This document shows, in pieces, positions 18,813 through 27,101 of a DNA stretch of 35,397 bases; the stretch's first letter is position 1; each line of letters opens with the position of its first letter. Source of the stretch: DATJJW01 sp035491935 (GTDB lineage Bacteria > Pseudomonadota > Alphaproteobacteria > ATCC43930 > CGMCC-115725). The notes under the pieces are model-generated. The model did no database searches and was not told where the DNA came from. It saw nothing but the letters and a program-made list of their open reading frames with translations. The position numbers and the translations under genes were made by a program. The stretch is taken from NCBI GenBank assembly GCA_035491935.1, contig DATJJW010000274.1, positions 1 through 35,397 on the forward strand. Direction: 5' to 3'.

Positions 18813-18956
18813 ATGCTTTCCAAACTCCTGCTTGTCCTGGTGGCGCTGATCCTGGTCACGATCGTAGGCGGCGTTGGGTATTTGGCCTTCGCGAATGTTC
18901 CGGCGCCCAGCACCGCCGTGCATAAAGTCCTGCCGGATGACCGCTTCCCGTCCTAA
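18813..18956 (+). CDS. Small membrane peptide of 47 residues
   Basis: An ATG at 18813 opens a 47-codon frame. It begins MLSKLLLVLVALILV and forms one membrane helix (about 4-26), followed by the short polar tail VPAPSTAVHKVLPDDRFPS. Short proteins with an N-terminal helix and a PAP...DDRFP-type tail occur next to xerD or aroK in other alphaproteobacteria, from memory. The stop codon lies 20 bases inside the next gene, suggesting translational coupling. No function is known. The length is below common gene-finder limits, so it may be missed in automatic annotation. Confidence 0.65.
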   Translation: MLSKLLLVLVALILVTIVGGVGYLAFANVPAPSTAVHKVLPDDRFPS

Positions 18957-20697
18957 GGGTCGAAAACAACTTCACCAGCGATGCAACCTGCGGACAGGCG
19001 CGGTCCTTCTGGGCTGCGTCCTGGCCTGTTGTTCCCTGGCGCCGGGCGCATGGGCCCAGACACCCCAACAGGCGTCATCTCAACAGGCGCCGCCCCAGCA
19101 AACGCAGCAGGCTTCCCCGCCGTCGACGGCGATGGGCGTCCTGCCCATGGGCCCAGAAGCCTCAGGCAGCGATTTCCCCAATAATGCCTGGGCTGGCACA
19201 CCGCCGACGACACTGGAGGCGCTGCTGCCGCTCCTGCAGCCCAGCACCGCGCCCAGCCTGCAATCGTTGAGCCTGCGCATGCTGGCGGGCTCCGCCTCCT
19301 GGCCGGTCGAAGCGGCCCAGCCGCAGCAGCCGGGCAGCGGCGACGTGCTGACCGGCATTCGGATCGAGACGCTGACGACCTTCGGCCGCAACCACGCGGC
19401 CCTGGCATTGATCCGTACCGTGCCGCCGCCGCCGCAAATGGCCGATGCGGCGCAGGTCGCGACCGATCTCGCCTTCCTCGACGGCGACCTGCAGGGCGCC
19501 TGCAACGGCATCACCGGCCCCTACGCCAATTTCGCCGATACCTTCTGGCTGGAGGCGCGGTTGACCTGCCAGATCCTGTCCGGCCAGAATGACGCCGCGA
19601 CCCAGGCGCTGAATGCGCTGTCGGGCAACACCGAAATCGCGCCGTTCCTAGCGCTGGCCACCCGCGCCCTCGGCGGTCAGGCGAACATGCCCGACAATCT
19701 GCCAGCGCCACAGCCCTTGTCGCTGGCGCTGGTCGCCAAAGCGGGGAACGGCTTCCCCTATCGCGGGTTGGACGGCGCCAGCCTGTCGCTCCTGCGCGCC
19801 GTGGCGCTCACCTCCGGCATCTATGACGACGCGCGGCTGCTGGCGGCAGAGAAGGCGGCCGCCTATGGCGCGCTGCCGGCCTCGACCCTGGCTGCGGCAT
19901 ATCTGGCATTGCCGGTGGCGCCAGCCGACAAGGCCAGTCCGATCGACGCGGCCTCGCGCCATCGCGACGCCCGCGGCCGCGCGATATTATTCCAGGCGGC
20001 ACATGACGCCACCGATCCATCGACCCGCGCCAATCTGCTCGCCGGATTCCTGGCACAGGCGGCACAGGCGGGGCTTTACCAGGTGAGCGCCGCCGCCGCG
20101 GCCGATTTGCTGGTTTCCATACCGGTCGCCCCCTCGCTGAAGCCTGACGCCATCGATTTCGCCCGCGCGCTCTATGTGCTGGACCGGCCGGACGCCGCGC
20201 GGCCCTGGCTCGATTTGGCATCCCAATCGCCCCTGACGGCGGTCCAGACCCGCGCAGTGCAGTCGATCACGGTACTCGCCCATATCGTCGGCGGCCCCAA
20301 GGCACCCGATTGGACCGGCTTCTCGCTGCTGCCGGACGGCACCAATGGCAACGCCAACACCGCGACCGTGACCAAGGCGGCGCTGGCCGCCGAGCTGCTG
20401 GTGGCGCTGGGCGAGCCAGCCCCCGATACGGCCCTGCTGTCGCTGCTCGCCGACAATACGGCGGCGGGAACCAGCTGGCCGATGCCCGCGGCGGGACCGC
20501 CCTTGCTGCTCGCCAATGCGGCGGCGGCCAACCGGTTGGGCGGCACGGTGCTGGCCCTGCTCGCCAGCCTGGGCGGTGCCGGCGCCGGTGCGTCACCGCC
20601 GCAAGAGGCTCAGGCGGTGGCGGCGTTGCGGGCCGTCGGTCTCGACGAGGACGCCCGGCACCTCGCCATCGACGCCGCCGTCGCGGCCGGGTACTGA
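18937..20697 (+). CDS. Exported alanine-rich protein of unknown function
   Basis: The 586 residues start with a signal peptide (basic n-region to about 20, hydrophobic core to about 35, cut near AWAQ), then a glutamine/proline-rich segment. The rest is almost entirely alanine/leucine-rich helices, suggesting an alpha-solenoid or TPR-like fold in the periplasm. I recognise no catalytic motif. I chose the ATG at 18937 because it places the signal peptide near the start. The frame is open back to 18874. It overlaps the small membrane-peptide gene by 20 bases and ends 6 bases before xerD, so the three are likely one transcript. Confidence 0.7.
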   Translation: MTASRPKGRKQLHQRCNLRTGAVLLGCVLACCSLAPGAWAQTPQQASSQQAPPQQTQQASPPSTAMGVLPMGPEASGSDFPNNAWAGTPPTTLEALLPLLQPSTAPSLQSLSLRMLAGSASWPVEAAQPQQPGSGDVLTGIRIETLTTFGRNHAALALIRTVPPPPQMADAAQVATDLAFLDGDLQGACNGITGPYANFADTFWLEARLTCQILSGQNDAATQALNALSGNTEIAPFLALATRALGGQANMPDNLPAPQPLSLALVAKAGNGFPYRGLDGASLSLLRAVALTSGIYDDARLLAAEKAAAYGALPASTLAAAYLALPVAPADKASPIDAASRHRDARGRAILFQAAHDATDPSTRANLLAGFLAQAAQAGLYQVSAAAAADLLVSIPVAPSLKPDAIDFARALYVLDRPDAARPWLDLASQSPLTAVQTRAVQSITVLAHIVGGPKAPDWTGFSLLPDGTNGNANTATVTKAALAAELLVALGEPAPDTALLSLLADNTAAGTSWPMPAAGPPLLLANAAAANRLGGTVLALLASLGGAGAGASPPQEAQAVAALRAVGLDEDARHLAIDAAVAAGY

Positions 20698-20703
20698 GCC
20701 TTC

Positions 20704-21687
20704 ATGGCAGGCAAGGCCATCAGCAGCGGCCGGGGGCGCCCCAAGGCACCGCCGCCGGTCCTGGCTCCGCCGGTCGAGGCGTTCCTGGAGATGCTGGTGG
20801 CGGAGCGGGGCGCCGCCAGCCACACGCTCGATGCCTATGGCCGCGACCTTGCGGACTTCACCGCTTCCCTGGGCGCCACGCGCGCGGATGCCGCCTCGAC
20901 GGAGGATCTGCGGCGCTACCTCGCCCGCCTCGACGCTCAGGGCATGGCGAGCCGCACCGTCGCCCGGCGGCTATCGGCACTGCGCCAGTACCACAAATTC
21001 CTGCTGAGCGAAGGCATGCGGGATGACGATCCGACGGCGATCCTGGCCGCGCCGCGCCAAGGCCGCCGTCTGCCGAAATATTTGGCCGAGGAGGATGTCG
21101 GCCGGCTGATCGCCTGCGCCGCCGAGGACGAGAGTCCCGAAGGATTGCGGCTCAATGCCATCGTCGAGCTGCTCTATGCCTCGGGCTTGCGCGTCTCGGA
21201 GCTGGTGTCGATGCCCCTCGGCGCCGTGGCCTCGCATGCCAATGCCCCCAACTCGCGTGCGGGAGCCCGCACCATCACCGTGCGTGGCAAGGGCAGCAAG
21301 GAACGGCTGGTGCCGCTGGGCAAACCGGCGCGCGCAGCTCTCGACGCCTATCTTTCGGTACGGGGGCTGTTCCTGGACAAGGGCAAGCCCTCGCGCTTCC
21401 TATTCCCGTCCAATGGCGCCCAGGGCCACCTCACCCGCCATCGCTGCGGCCAGCTGCTCAAGGATTTGGCGCTGAAGGCCGGGCTGGACCCGGTCAAGGT
21501 CTCGCCGCATGTGCTGCGTCACGCCTTCGCCACGCATCTCCTGGCCCATGGCGCCGATCTCAGGAGCGTGCAGCAGATGCTGGGCCATGCCGACATCGCC
21601 ACGACCCAGATCTACACCCATGTCGAGGCCGAACGCCTGCGCAGCCTGGTCGAGGCGCATCATCCGCTGGCACGCCGGAAAAGCTGA
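20704..21687 (+). CDS. xerD: Site-specific tyrosine recombinase XerD
   Basis: XerD acts with XerC at dif to resolve chromosome dimers under FtsK control. The 327 residues contain the N-terminal SAM-like DNA-binding domain (about 22-105) and the catalytic domain with every active-site residue: R163 (GLRVSEL), K196 (GKGSKERLVPL), H269 and R272 (HVLRHAF), H295 (LGHADI) and nucleophile Y304 (TQIYTHV). The length is slightly above E. coli XerD owing to a basic N-terminal extension and a small insertion near 177-188. The setting beside aroK/aroB and accA supports a core-genome XerD and not a mobile integrase. Confidence 0.93.
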   Translation: MAGKAISSGRGRPKAPPPVLAPPVEAFLEMLVAERGAASHTLDAYGRDLADFTASLGATRADAASTEDLRRYLARLDAQGMASRTVARRLSALRQYHKFLLSEGMRDDDPTAILAAPRQGRRLPKYLAEEDVGRLIACAAEDESPEGLRLNAIVELLYASGLRVSELVSMPLGAVASHANAPNSRAGARTITVRGKGSKERLVPLGKPARAALDAYLSVRGLFLDKGKPSRFLFPSNGAQGHLTRHRCGQLLKDLALKAGLDPVKVSPHVLRHAFATHLLAHGADLRSVQQMLGHADIATTQIYTHVEAERLRSLVEAHHPLARRKS

Positions 21688-21706
21688 TGGGCCAAAGCTG
21701 ATGGGC
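21680..21706 (+). repeat. Short tandem duplication across the xerD stop
   Basis: AAAGCTGATGGGC occurs at 21680-21692 and again at 21694-21706. The first copy contains the xerD stop codon and the second reaches the stop of the convergent lipoprotein gene. It looks like a recent 14-base duplication. Confidence 0.8.
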
Positions 21707-21903
21707 TACTGCTTGAACTGCCAGCCGAGGTTGTTCATGCAGTTCTTGAACTGGGCATTGCCCGCGGCCATGCAGGAATCACGATCGGTCTTGAATTCGG
21801 CGTCCGTGCCGCCCGGCTTCTGCCATTCATAGGTGTCGCATCCAGCGAGCAGGCCACCGGCCAGGCTGAGCAGCAGTGACACGATCAGCAATTTTCTCGT
21901 CAT
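21706..21903 (-). CDS. Small lipoprotein of unknown function
   Basis: The 65 residues begin with a lipoprotein signal peptide (MTRKLLIVSLLLSLAGG) ending in the lipobox LAGC, so the protein should be lipid-anchored after cleavage. The mature part of about 42 residues has two more cysteines (DSCMAAGNAQFKNC) that could form a disulfide. I chose the ATG at 21903 because AGGGA lies just upstream and the lipobox is then at the usual distance. The longer frame to 21966 has no such support. It is convergent with xerD and divergent from accA. Confidence 0.72.
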   Translation of the reverse strand: MTRKLLIVSLLLSLAGGLLAGCDTYEWQKPGGTDAEFKTDRDSCMAAGNAQFKNCMNNLGWQFKQ

Positions 21904-22084
21904 GGTTTTTCCCTGCATGTACCCCCATCTGGGATATGGCCGCGCAGGTAGAAAACGCAAGTCCACCCTATCCTACCCAAGCGGCGGGCATTCGGCCCGG
22001 CCGGCCTGGCTCCGCTTGGGGGACATGGGCCCCAGAAGCATCGAAGGCTGGAATGACGGCTGTCGGCATGATAGCACCATCGCC

Positions 22085-23035
22085 ATGCAGATTCTTGAAT
22101 TCGAACTCCCCATCGCCGAACTCGAGAACAAGATCGAGGAGTTGCGGCACCTCCCCACCTCCCCCGGCATGAACATCGCCGAGGAGATCGCGACTTTGGA
22201 GGGCAAGGCCGATAAGCTGCGCCGCCAAATCTACGCGAAACTGTCACCTTTGCAGAAGGTACAGGTGGCGCGGCATCAGGACCGGCCGCATTGCCTCGAC
22301 TATATTCAGGCGATGTTCACCGACTATACGCCGCTGGCGGGCGACCGCAGTTTCGCCGAGGATCGCGCCATCGTCGGTGGCCTCGCCCGTTTCCAGGGGC
22401 GGCCGGTCGTGGTCATGGGCACCGAAAAGGGCGGCGATACCGAGGACCGGGTGCGCCACAATTTCGGCATGGCCAAGCCTGAAGGTTACCGCAAGGCCAA
22501 ACGCCTGTTCGAGCTGGCCGAGCGTTTCCGCCTGCCGATCCTGACGCTGATCGACACGGCCGGCGCCTATCCCGGCATCGATGCCGAGGCACGCGGCCAG
22601 TCCGAGGCGATCGCCCGTGCGATTGAAGTCTCGCTTCAACTCACCGTGCCGCTGGTCGCGACCATCATCGGCGAAGGCGGCTCCGGCGGCGCCGTGGCGC
22701 TGGCGACCGGCAATTCGGTGCTGATGCTCGAACATTCGATCTATTCCGTGATCTCGCCGGAAGGCTGCGCCTCGATCCTGTGGCGCGACGCCAAGCAGAG
22801 CGCCACCGCGGCCGAAGCCCTGCGGCTCACCGCCCAGGACCTGCTGAAGCTCGAAGTCATCGACCGCATCGTCGAGGAACCGATCGGCGGCGCGCATCGC
22901 GACAAGCCGGCGATGTACGAGAAGCTCAGTGCCGGTATCGGCGAGGCCCTGCGGCCGCTGCTGAGCATGGGACAGGCGGAGATCAAGCGCCAGCGCCGCG
23001 AGAAATTCCTCGCCATGGGCAGCAAAGGTCTCTGA
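22085..23035 (+). CDS. accA: Acetyl-CoA carboxylase carboxyltransferase subunit alpha
   Basis: AccA and AccD form the carboxyltransferase that moves CO2 from biotin-BCCP to acetyl-CoA, giving malonyl-CoA for fatty acid synthesis. The 316 residues show the family N-terminus (FELPIAELENKIEEL), MGTEKGGDTEDRVRHNFGM, LIDTAGAYPGIDAE, and the glycine-rich EGGSGGAVALA that forms the oxyanion site. The start is the ATG at 22085, where family similarity begins. The frame is open for 84 codons further upstream across the lipoprotein gene, which is not plausible. accD is not in the window. Confidence 0.97.
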   Translation: MQILEFELPIAELENKIEELRHLPTSPGMNIAEEIATLEGKADKLRRQIYAKLSPLQKVQVARHQDRPHCLDYIQAMFTDYTPLAGDRSFAEDRAIVGGLARFQGRPVVVMGTEKGGDTEDRVRHNFGMAKPEGYRKAKRLFELAERFRLPILTLIDTAGAYPGIDAEARGQSEAIARAIEVSLQLTVPLVATIIGEGGSGGAVALATGNSVLMLEHSIYSVISPEGCASILWRDAKQSATAAEALRLTAQDLLKLEVIDRIVEEPIGGAHRDKPAMYEKLSAGIGEALRPLLSMGQAEIKRQRREKFLAMGSKGL

Positions 23036-23061
23036 GACTACAGTAATTCCCGGGTCTTGCC

Positions 23062-23097
23062 GCGACCGCATTCCATTCGGAGTGCGGTCGCATTTCG
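23062..23097 (+). terminator. accA terminator hairpin
   Basis: A 9-base stem GCGACCGCA / TGCGGTCGC with a 12-base loop begins 26 bases after the accA stop and is followed by a modest T-containing tract (ATTTCG). Confidence 0.65.
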
Positions 23098-23216
23098 TTC
23101 GAGCCGCGTTTCAATTAATCAGACGTCTTCTTATTCGCTTGACTTGAGCAAGCCAGCTGTCGAGACTTCACGTCAAACGGGCAATCAATAGCCCATCCGA
23201 CAGCGGGGTAAGGCAT

Positions 23217-24581
23217 ATGCGGCGTAGCGGCACCGCGACGATCGAGGCGGTCTTGGAGGCGCGTGGCATCGGCGGCGCGCAGGTATTCATCGCCCTGCTC
23301 TGCGGGCTGGCGGTGCTGCTCGACGGCATCAGCACGCTGATCATCGGCTATGTGGCACCGCAGATCGCCCAATCGCTGCATCTGGGGCACGAGGAACTCG
23401 GCCGCGCCTTCGGCGCCGGGCTGTTCGGGCTGATGATCGGCGGCCTGTCCTGCAGTTTCCTGGCCGATTATGCCGGAAGGCGCAACCTGCTCATCCTGTC
23501 GACGCTGATCTTCGGCATCTTCACCCTCGCCACGGCCTATGCCGGTTCGCTGCAGGAGCTGATCGCCTGGCGCTTCATCGGCGGGCTGGGCCTGGGCGGC
23601 GCCATGCCGACGGCGATCACGCTGACGGCGGAGATCTCGCCACCGCGTTCACGCGCGGCCATGGTCATGATGATGTTCTGCGGCTTTCCGCTCGGCGGCG
23701 CGCTGGCCGGCGTGCTGGCTGTGGCCGTGCTGCCGGTCTTCGGCTGGCAAGGCGTGTTCGTCGCCAGCGGCATCATGGCGCTGGTGCTGGTGCCGATCCT
23801 CTTCGCGCTACTGCCGGAATCGCCGGTCTTCCTGGTCAACCGGCGCGCGGATCCGGCCAAGATCGCGAAGGTCGTCGGCCGCATCGCACCGGAAGCGGCC
23901 GGCCTCGCGATCATCCCGCCCCAGGGCGACGAGAAGCGCGGCGCGCCGATCGCCGCGTTGTTCAAGGAGGGTCGTGGGCTCGGGACGCTGCTGCTGTGGG
24001 TGGTCTATTTCACCAGCCTGCTCGATATTTTCTTCCTGGCGAGCTGGCTGCCTACCGTATTGCATAGCGGCTCGCCGACCTCGATGGTCGCAATCGTCGC
24101 CACGGCGATGATGGAGTTCGGCGGCCTGGTCGGCACGATCGCGCTGGGCCGGCTGCTCGGCCGGTTCGATACGTATCTCAGCCTGGGCGTCTGTTATGCT
24201 GGCTGCACGATCATGATCGCGCTGATCGGCGTGACGCCCGCCGATAGCGGCCTGATCTTCGCCGTACTGTTCCTGGTCGGGCTGTTCCTGATCGGTGGCC
24301 AGTCGGGACTTTCGGCGCTCGCCACAACCTTCTATCCGACGCGCTGCCGCGCCACCGGCGTCGGCTGGGGCTTCGGCATGGGCCGCATCGGCTCGATCGT
24401 CGGTCCCGTCGTCGGCGCGCAGCTGGTCATCAGCCATTGGAGCCTGCCGTCGATGTTCCTGCTGGCGGCCGGCGTCACCGCTATCGGCACGCTCGCCGTG
24501 ATCCTCATGTACCTTGCCCGGCCGCGCCATATCGCGGCCCATGACGTCGAGGCCGCGCCATTGGCCGGACACGGCTCCTGA
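23217..24581 (+). CDS. MFS transporter, aromatic acid/organic acid:H+ symporter-like
   Basis: The 454 residues form about twelve membrane helices with a long central loop. The aspartate in helix 1 (LLDGIS), the helix 2-3 loop ADYAGRR and the pattern GGLGLGGAMPTAITLTAE fit the AAHS family (PcaK, BenK and relatives), which import aromatic or related organic acids with protons. The substrate cannot be read from sequence. It is followed after 26 bases by a cysteine hydrolase gene, and the pair suggests uptake plus first-step cleavage of an amide. Confidence 0.82.
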   Translation: MRRSGTATIEAVLEARGIGGAQVFIALLCGLAVLLDGISTLIIGYVAPQIAQSLHLGHEELGRAFGAGLFGLMIGGLSCSFLADYAGRRNLLILSTLIFGIFTLATAYAGSLQELIAWRFIGGLGLGGAMPTAITLTAEISPPRSRAAMVMMMFCGFPLGGALAGVLAVAVLPVFGWQGVFVASGIMALVLVPILFALLPESPVFLVNRRADPAKIAKVVGRIAPEAAGLAIIPPQGDEKRGAPIAALFKEGRGLGTLLLWVVYFTSLLDIFFLASWLPTVLHSGSPTSMVAIVATAMMEFGGLVGTIALGRLLGRFDTYLSLGVCYAGCTIMIALIGVTPADSGLIFAVLFLVGLFLIGGQSGLSALATTFYPTRCRATGVGWGFGMGRIGSIVGPVVGAQLVISHWSLPSMFLLAAGVTAIGTLAVILMYLARPRHIAAHDVEAAPLAGHGS

Positions 24582-24607
24582 AGACTACCCAAGCGGAGGC
24601 TCGCTCC

Positions 24608-25321
24608 ATGCACAAGATCGTCATTCCCCAATCGATCACCGACCGGGTCATCGCCCGCCGCGGCAAGGCGCACGCCTATGAGGACATCGATCCTGCCAAG
24701 ACGGCACTCGTCGTCGTCGATCTGCAGAACGGCTTCATGATGCCGGAGATCGCGCACGCCGCCTGCGACATGGCCGTCAAGATCGTGCCCAATGTCAACC
24801 GGCTGGCCGCTACCGTCAGGCGCACCGGCGGCAAGGTGGTCTGGATCCAGACGGCCTTCACCGAGGAGACACTGAAAAGCTGGTCCGTGCATTACGAGAT
24901 GGCGCGGCCGGGCCATGCGGAACGGCGGGCCGCCTCGCTCGGCCGGGATGCCAAGGGCTATCAGCTCTGGTCCGAGCTCGACGCCCGGCCGGACGACCTC
25001 TATGTCGAGAAGCTGCGCTTCAGCGCCTTCATCCAGGGTTCGTCGAATTTGGAGGCGGTGCTGCGCGCCCATGGGCTGGACACGCTGCTCATCACCGGCA
25101 CGGTCACCAATGTCTGCTGCGAATCGACGGCGCGTGACGCCATGATGCTGAATTTCAAGACGATCATGGTGACCGACGGCAATGCGGCCACGACCGATGA
25201 CGACCATAATGGTGCGCTGATCGGCTTCTACCTGACCTTCGGCGATATCCAATCGACCGACCAGCTGATCGCGAATCTGGAACGCGGCGGCAGCCGGAAG
25301 GCCACCGCCGCTGCCGGCTAG
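24608..25321 (+). CDS. Isochorismatase-family cysteine hydrolase
   Basis: The 237 residues belong to the isochorismatase-like amidohydrolases (relatives include RutB, N-carbamoylsarcosine amidase and maleamate amidase). The catalytic triad is visible: D38 in VVDLQNGF, K135 in VEKLRFSAF, and the nucleophile C170 in TNVCCESTARD, which has a second cysteine at 171. The likely reaction is hydrolysis of a small amide or carbamoyl compound in the cytoplasm. GGAGG lies well placed before the ATG. The transporter upstream is in the same operon and probably brings the substrate. Confidence 0.87.
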   Translation: MHKIVIPQSITDRVIARRGKAHAYEDIDPAKTALVVVDLQNGFMMPEIAHAACDMAVKIVPNVNRLAATVRRTGGKVVWIQTAFTEETLKSWSVHYEMARPGHAERRAASLGRDAKGYQLWSELDARPDDLYVEKLRFSAFIQGSSNLEAVLRAHGLDTLLITGTVTNVCCESTARDAMMLNFKTIMVTDGNAATTDDDHNGALIGFYLTFGDIQSTDQLIANLERGGSRKATAAAG

Positions 25322-25333
25322 ATCACGCTTGGA

Positions 25334-25364
25334 GACCGGAGCACCGGTCAGGGCGGTTCGCCCT
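25334..25364. terminator. Two adjacent hairpins between convergent genes
   Basis: GACCGG-AGCA-CCGGTC (25334-25349) is directly followed by AGGGCG-GTT-CGCCCT (25350-25364). They lie between the stops of the convergent cysteine hydrolase and DegP genes. No T run follows on either strand, so termination is inferred from position only. Confidence 0.45.
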
Positions 25365-25378
25365 AGCCGAATCGGGCT

Positions 25379-26992
25379 CTAGGACGCCTGCTTCTCCTTG
25401 GCCGCGATATCCAACAGCACGTAGTGCAGGGCACCGGCGCGGCTGACCAGCAGCACGATCGACTTGCGGCCCGCCTTGCGTGCGGCGTCCGATCGCTCCG
25501 TCAGGTCTTGCGGCCCCTTGAGCCTGTCCTGGTCGGCTTCCAGCACGACATCGCCGGGCTTGAGGTCCTGAGACGCGGCAAGGCTGCCCTTGGCGACCGA
25601 GACCACGACATTCGGCACGGTATCGGGCACCTGGTATTTCTGCGTCAGCGCCGGGGTCGGCTCGGACAGCACCAATCCGCCGACCGTCGCGGTCTGCGGC
25701 GCCAAGGTCGCCTGCTGGTCGGCATCCACCTCGGAGGATTGGTTGTCCCGCTCGATGACCGGAACCGACACGGTCGCCAGCTTGCCGTCGCGCCAGATAT
25801 CCAGGTTGATCTTGTCGCCCACGGTCGCATCGTCGACCAGCCGCTGCAATCCACGTATGTCCTTGACCGACTGGCCGCCGACACGCAGCACGATGTCGCC
25901 CTGGCGTATGCCCGCCCGGGCCGCGGGCGCGCCCGAATCCAGTGCGCCGACCAGCGTGCCGGTTCCCGGCGCCGCGACATTGTCCGGCAGCCCCATGGCG
26001 CGGGCGACGCTGGGATTGACCGTCTGGAGACGCACGCCGATCCAGCCGCGCTTCACCCGGCCATAGGCCTTGAACTGCTCGACGACATGTTTGGCGAGGT
26101 TGGCGGGAATGGCAAAGCCGATGCCGACCGAACCGCCTTCCGACGGCGAGAAGATGGCCGAGTTGATGCCGATCACCCGTCCCTTCAGATCGAAGAGCGG
26201 ACCGCCGGAATTGCCCTTGTTGATCGGTGCGTCGGTCTGCAGGAAATCGTCATAGGGGCCGTCATCGTTGATCGCGCGCGACCGGGCCGAGATGATGCCC
26301 GCCGTGACCGAGCCGCCCAGCCCATAGGGGTTGCCGACCGCCATCACCCAGTCGCCGGTCCGGACCGCGTCGCTGTTGCCGAACGAGACCGCGGTGAGCT
26401 TATGCGGCGGCTTGAATTTAAGCAGCGCCAGGTCCGTCGCCTTGTCGTGGCCGACCAGCTTCGCCGGCACATGCGTATTGTCCTGCAGGATGACCGTGAT
26501 CTGGTCGGCATCCGCGATGACATGGTTGTTGGTGACGACCAGGCCGGACGGATCGATGATGAAGCCCGATCCCAGCGCCGCCGAACGCTGCGGCGTCGCG
26601 GGCGCTTGCCCTTTCGGGTTCATGAATTTCTTGAAGAACTGCTCGAAGGGCGAGCCCGGCGGCAGCTGCGGCACGTCCTGGTCGCCGCCGCCCTCATCGT
26701 TCTTGAGGAATCCCGACGTCGAGATATTGACTACCGAGGGCAGCAGATGTGAGGCCATCGCCGCGAAGCCCTTGGCCGCCGGTCCCTCGAGATTCTTGAC
26801 CGGCGGCGGTGTCTGCGTCACCAGCGGCGGCGGGGCTGGCGCGGGCGTGGCGGCCGGCGTCGCGGCCCAGGATGGCACGATCGCCATCCCCACCGCCATG
26901 CTCCCCAAGACCACGCTGGCCCTGGAAAAGCCGATACGCGACCAGCGACGCATTTTCATCGATGCGCCGCGCCTTGCTTCATTCGATATCAC
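25379..26992 (-). CDS. Periplasmic serine protease of the DegP/HtrA family
   Basis: This 537-residue protein should degrade or refold damaged periplasmic proteins. It shows a signal peptide (cut near SWAA, residue 43), a proline-rich segment, the trypsin-like domain with triad H157 (TNNHVI), D187 (ATDLAL) and S262 (GNSGGP), and two PDZ domains (about 300-395 and 435-525). I take the GTG at 26992 as the start because AGGAG lies 8 bases upstream. ATG codons at 26959 and 26953 would give a more ordinary signal peptide but lack such a site. A 16-base tandem repeat lies just ahead of the ribosome binding site. Confidence 0.92.
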   Translation of the reverse strand: MISNEARRGASMKMRRWSRIGFSRASVVLGSMAVGMAIVPSWAATPAATPAPAPPPLVTQTPPPVKNLEGPAAKGFAAMASHLLPSVVNISTSGFLKNDEGGGDQDVPQLPPGSPFEQFFKKFMNPKGQAPATPQRSAALGSGFIIDPSGLVVTNNHVIADADQITVILQDNTHVPAKLVGHDKATDLALLKFKPPHKLTAVSFGNSDAVRTGDWVMAVGNPYGLGGSVTAGIISARSRAINDDGPYDDFLQTDAPINKGNSGGPLFDLKGRVIGINSAIFSPSEGGSVGIGFAIPANLAKHVVEQFKAYGRVKRGWIGVRLQTVNPSVARAMGLPDNVAAPGTGTLVGALDSGAPAARAGIRQGDIVLRVGGQSVKDIRGLQRLVDDATVGDKINLDIWRDGKLATVSVPVIERDNQSSEVDADQQATLAPQTATVGGLVLSEPTPALTQKYQVPDTVPNVVVSVAKGSLAASQDLKPGDVVLEADQDRLKGPQDLTERSDAARKAGRKSIVLLVSRAGALHYVLLDIAAKEKQAS

Positions 26993-27006
26993 TCGTGCCG
27001 CTCCTA

Positions 27007-27038
27007 GATCGGGCTCTATGGCGATCGGGCTCTATGGC
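27007..27038 (-). repeat. 16-base tandem repeat upstream of the DegP gene
   Basis: Two perfect copies of GATCGGGCTCTATGGC (plus-strand reading) stand head to tail directly ahead of the Shine-Dalgarno sequence of the DegP gene. Part of the unit, ATCGGGCTCTA, occurs again at 25371-25381 across the DegP stop codon. It could be a regulator site or a short duplication. Confidence 0.85.
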
Positions 27039-27080
27039 TGCCGTGCCGGATCGTAGAACCAAACCGCCCGACAATGCCAG

Positions 27081-27098
27081 GGTTTCGAGCGTGAAACC
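27081..27098 (-). repeat. Hairpin just after the membrane protein gene
   Basis: GGTTTC and GAAACC enclose six bases, 4 bases after the stop of the membrane protein gene read on the minus strand. No T run follows, so it is at most a weak or factor-assisted terminator. Confidence 0.4.
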
Positions 27099-27101
27099 GT
27101 C

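Noticed and set aside
21833..22084. 84-codon upstream extension of accA
   Set aside because: The family N-terminus begins at the ATG at 22085, and the extension runs across the divergent lipoprotein gene start.
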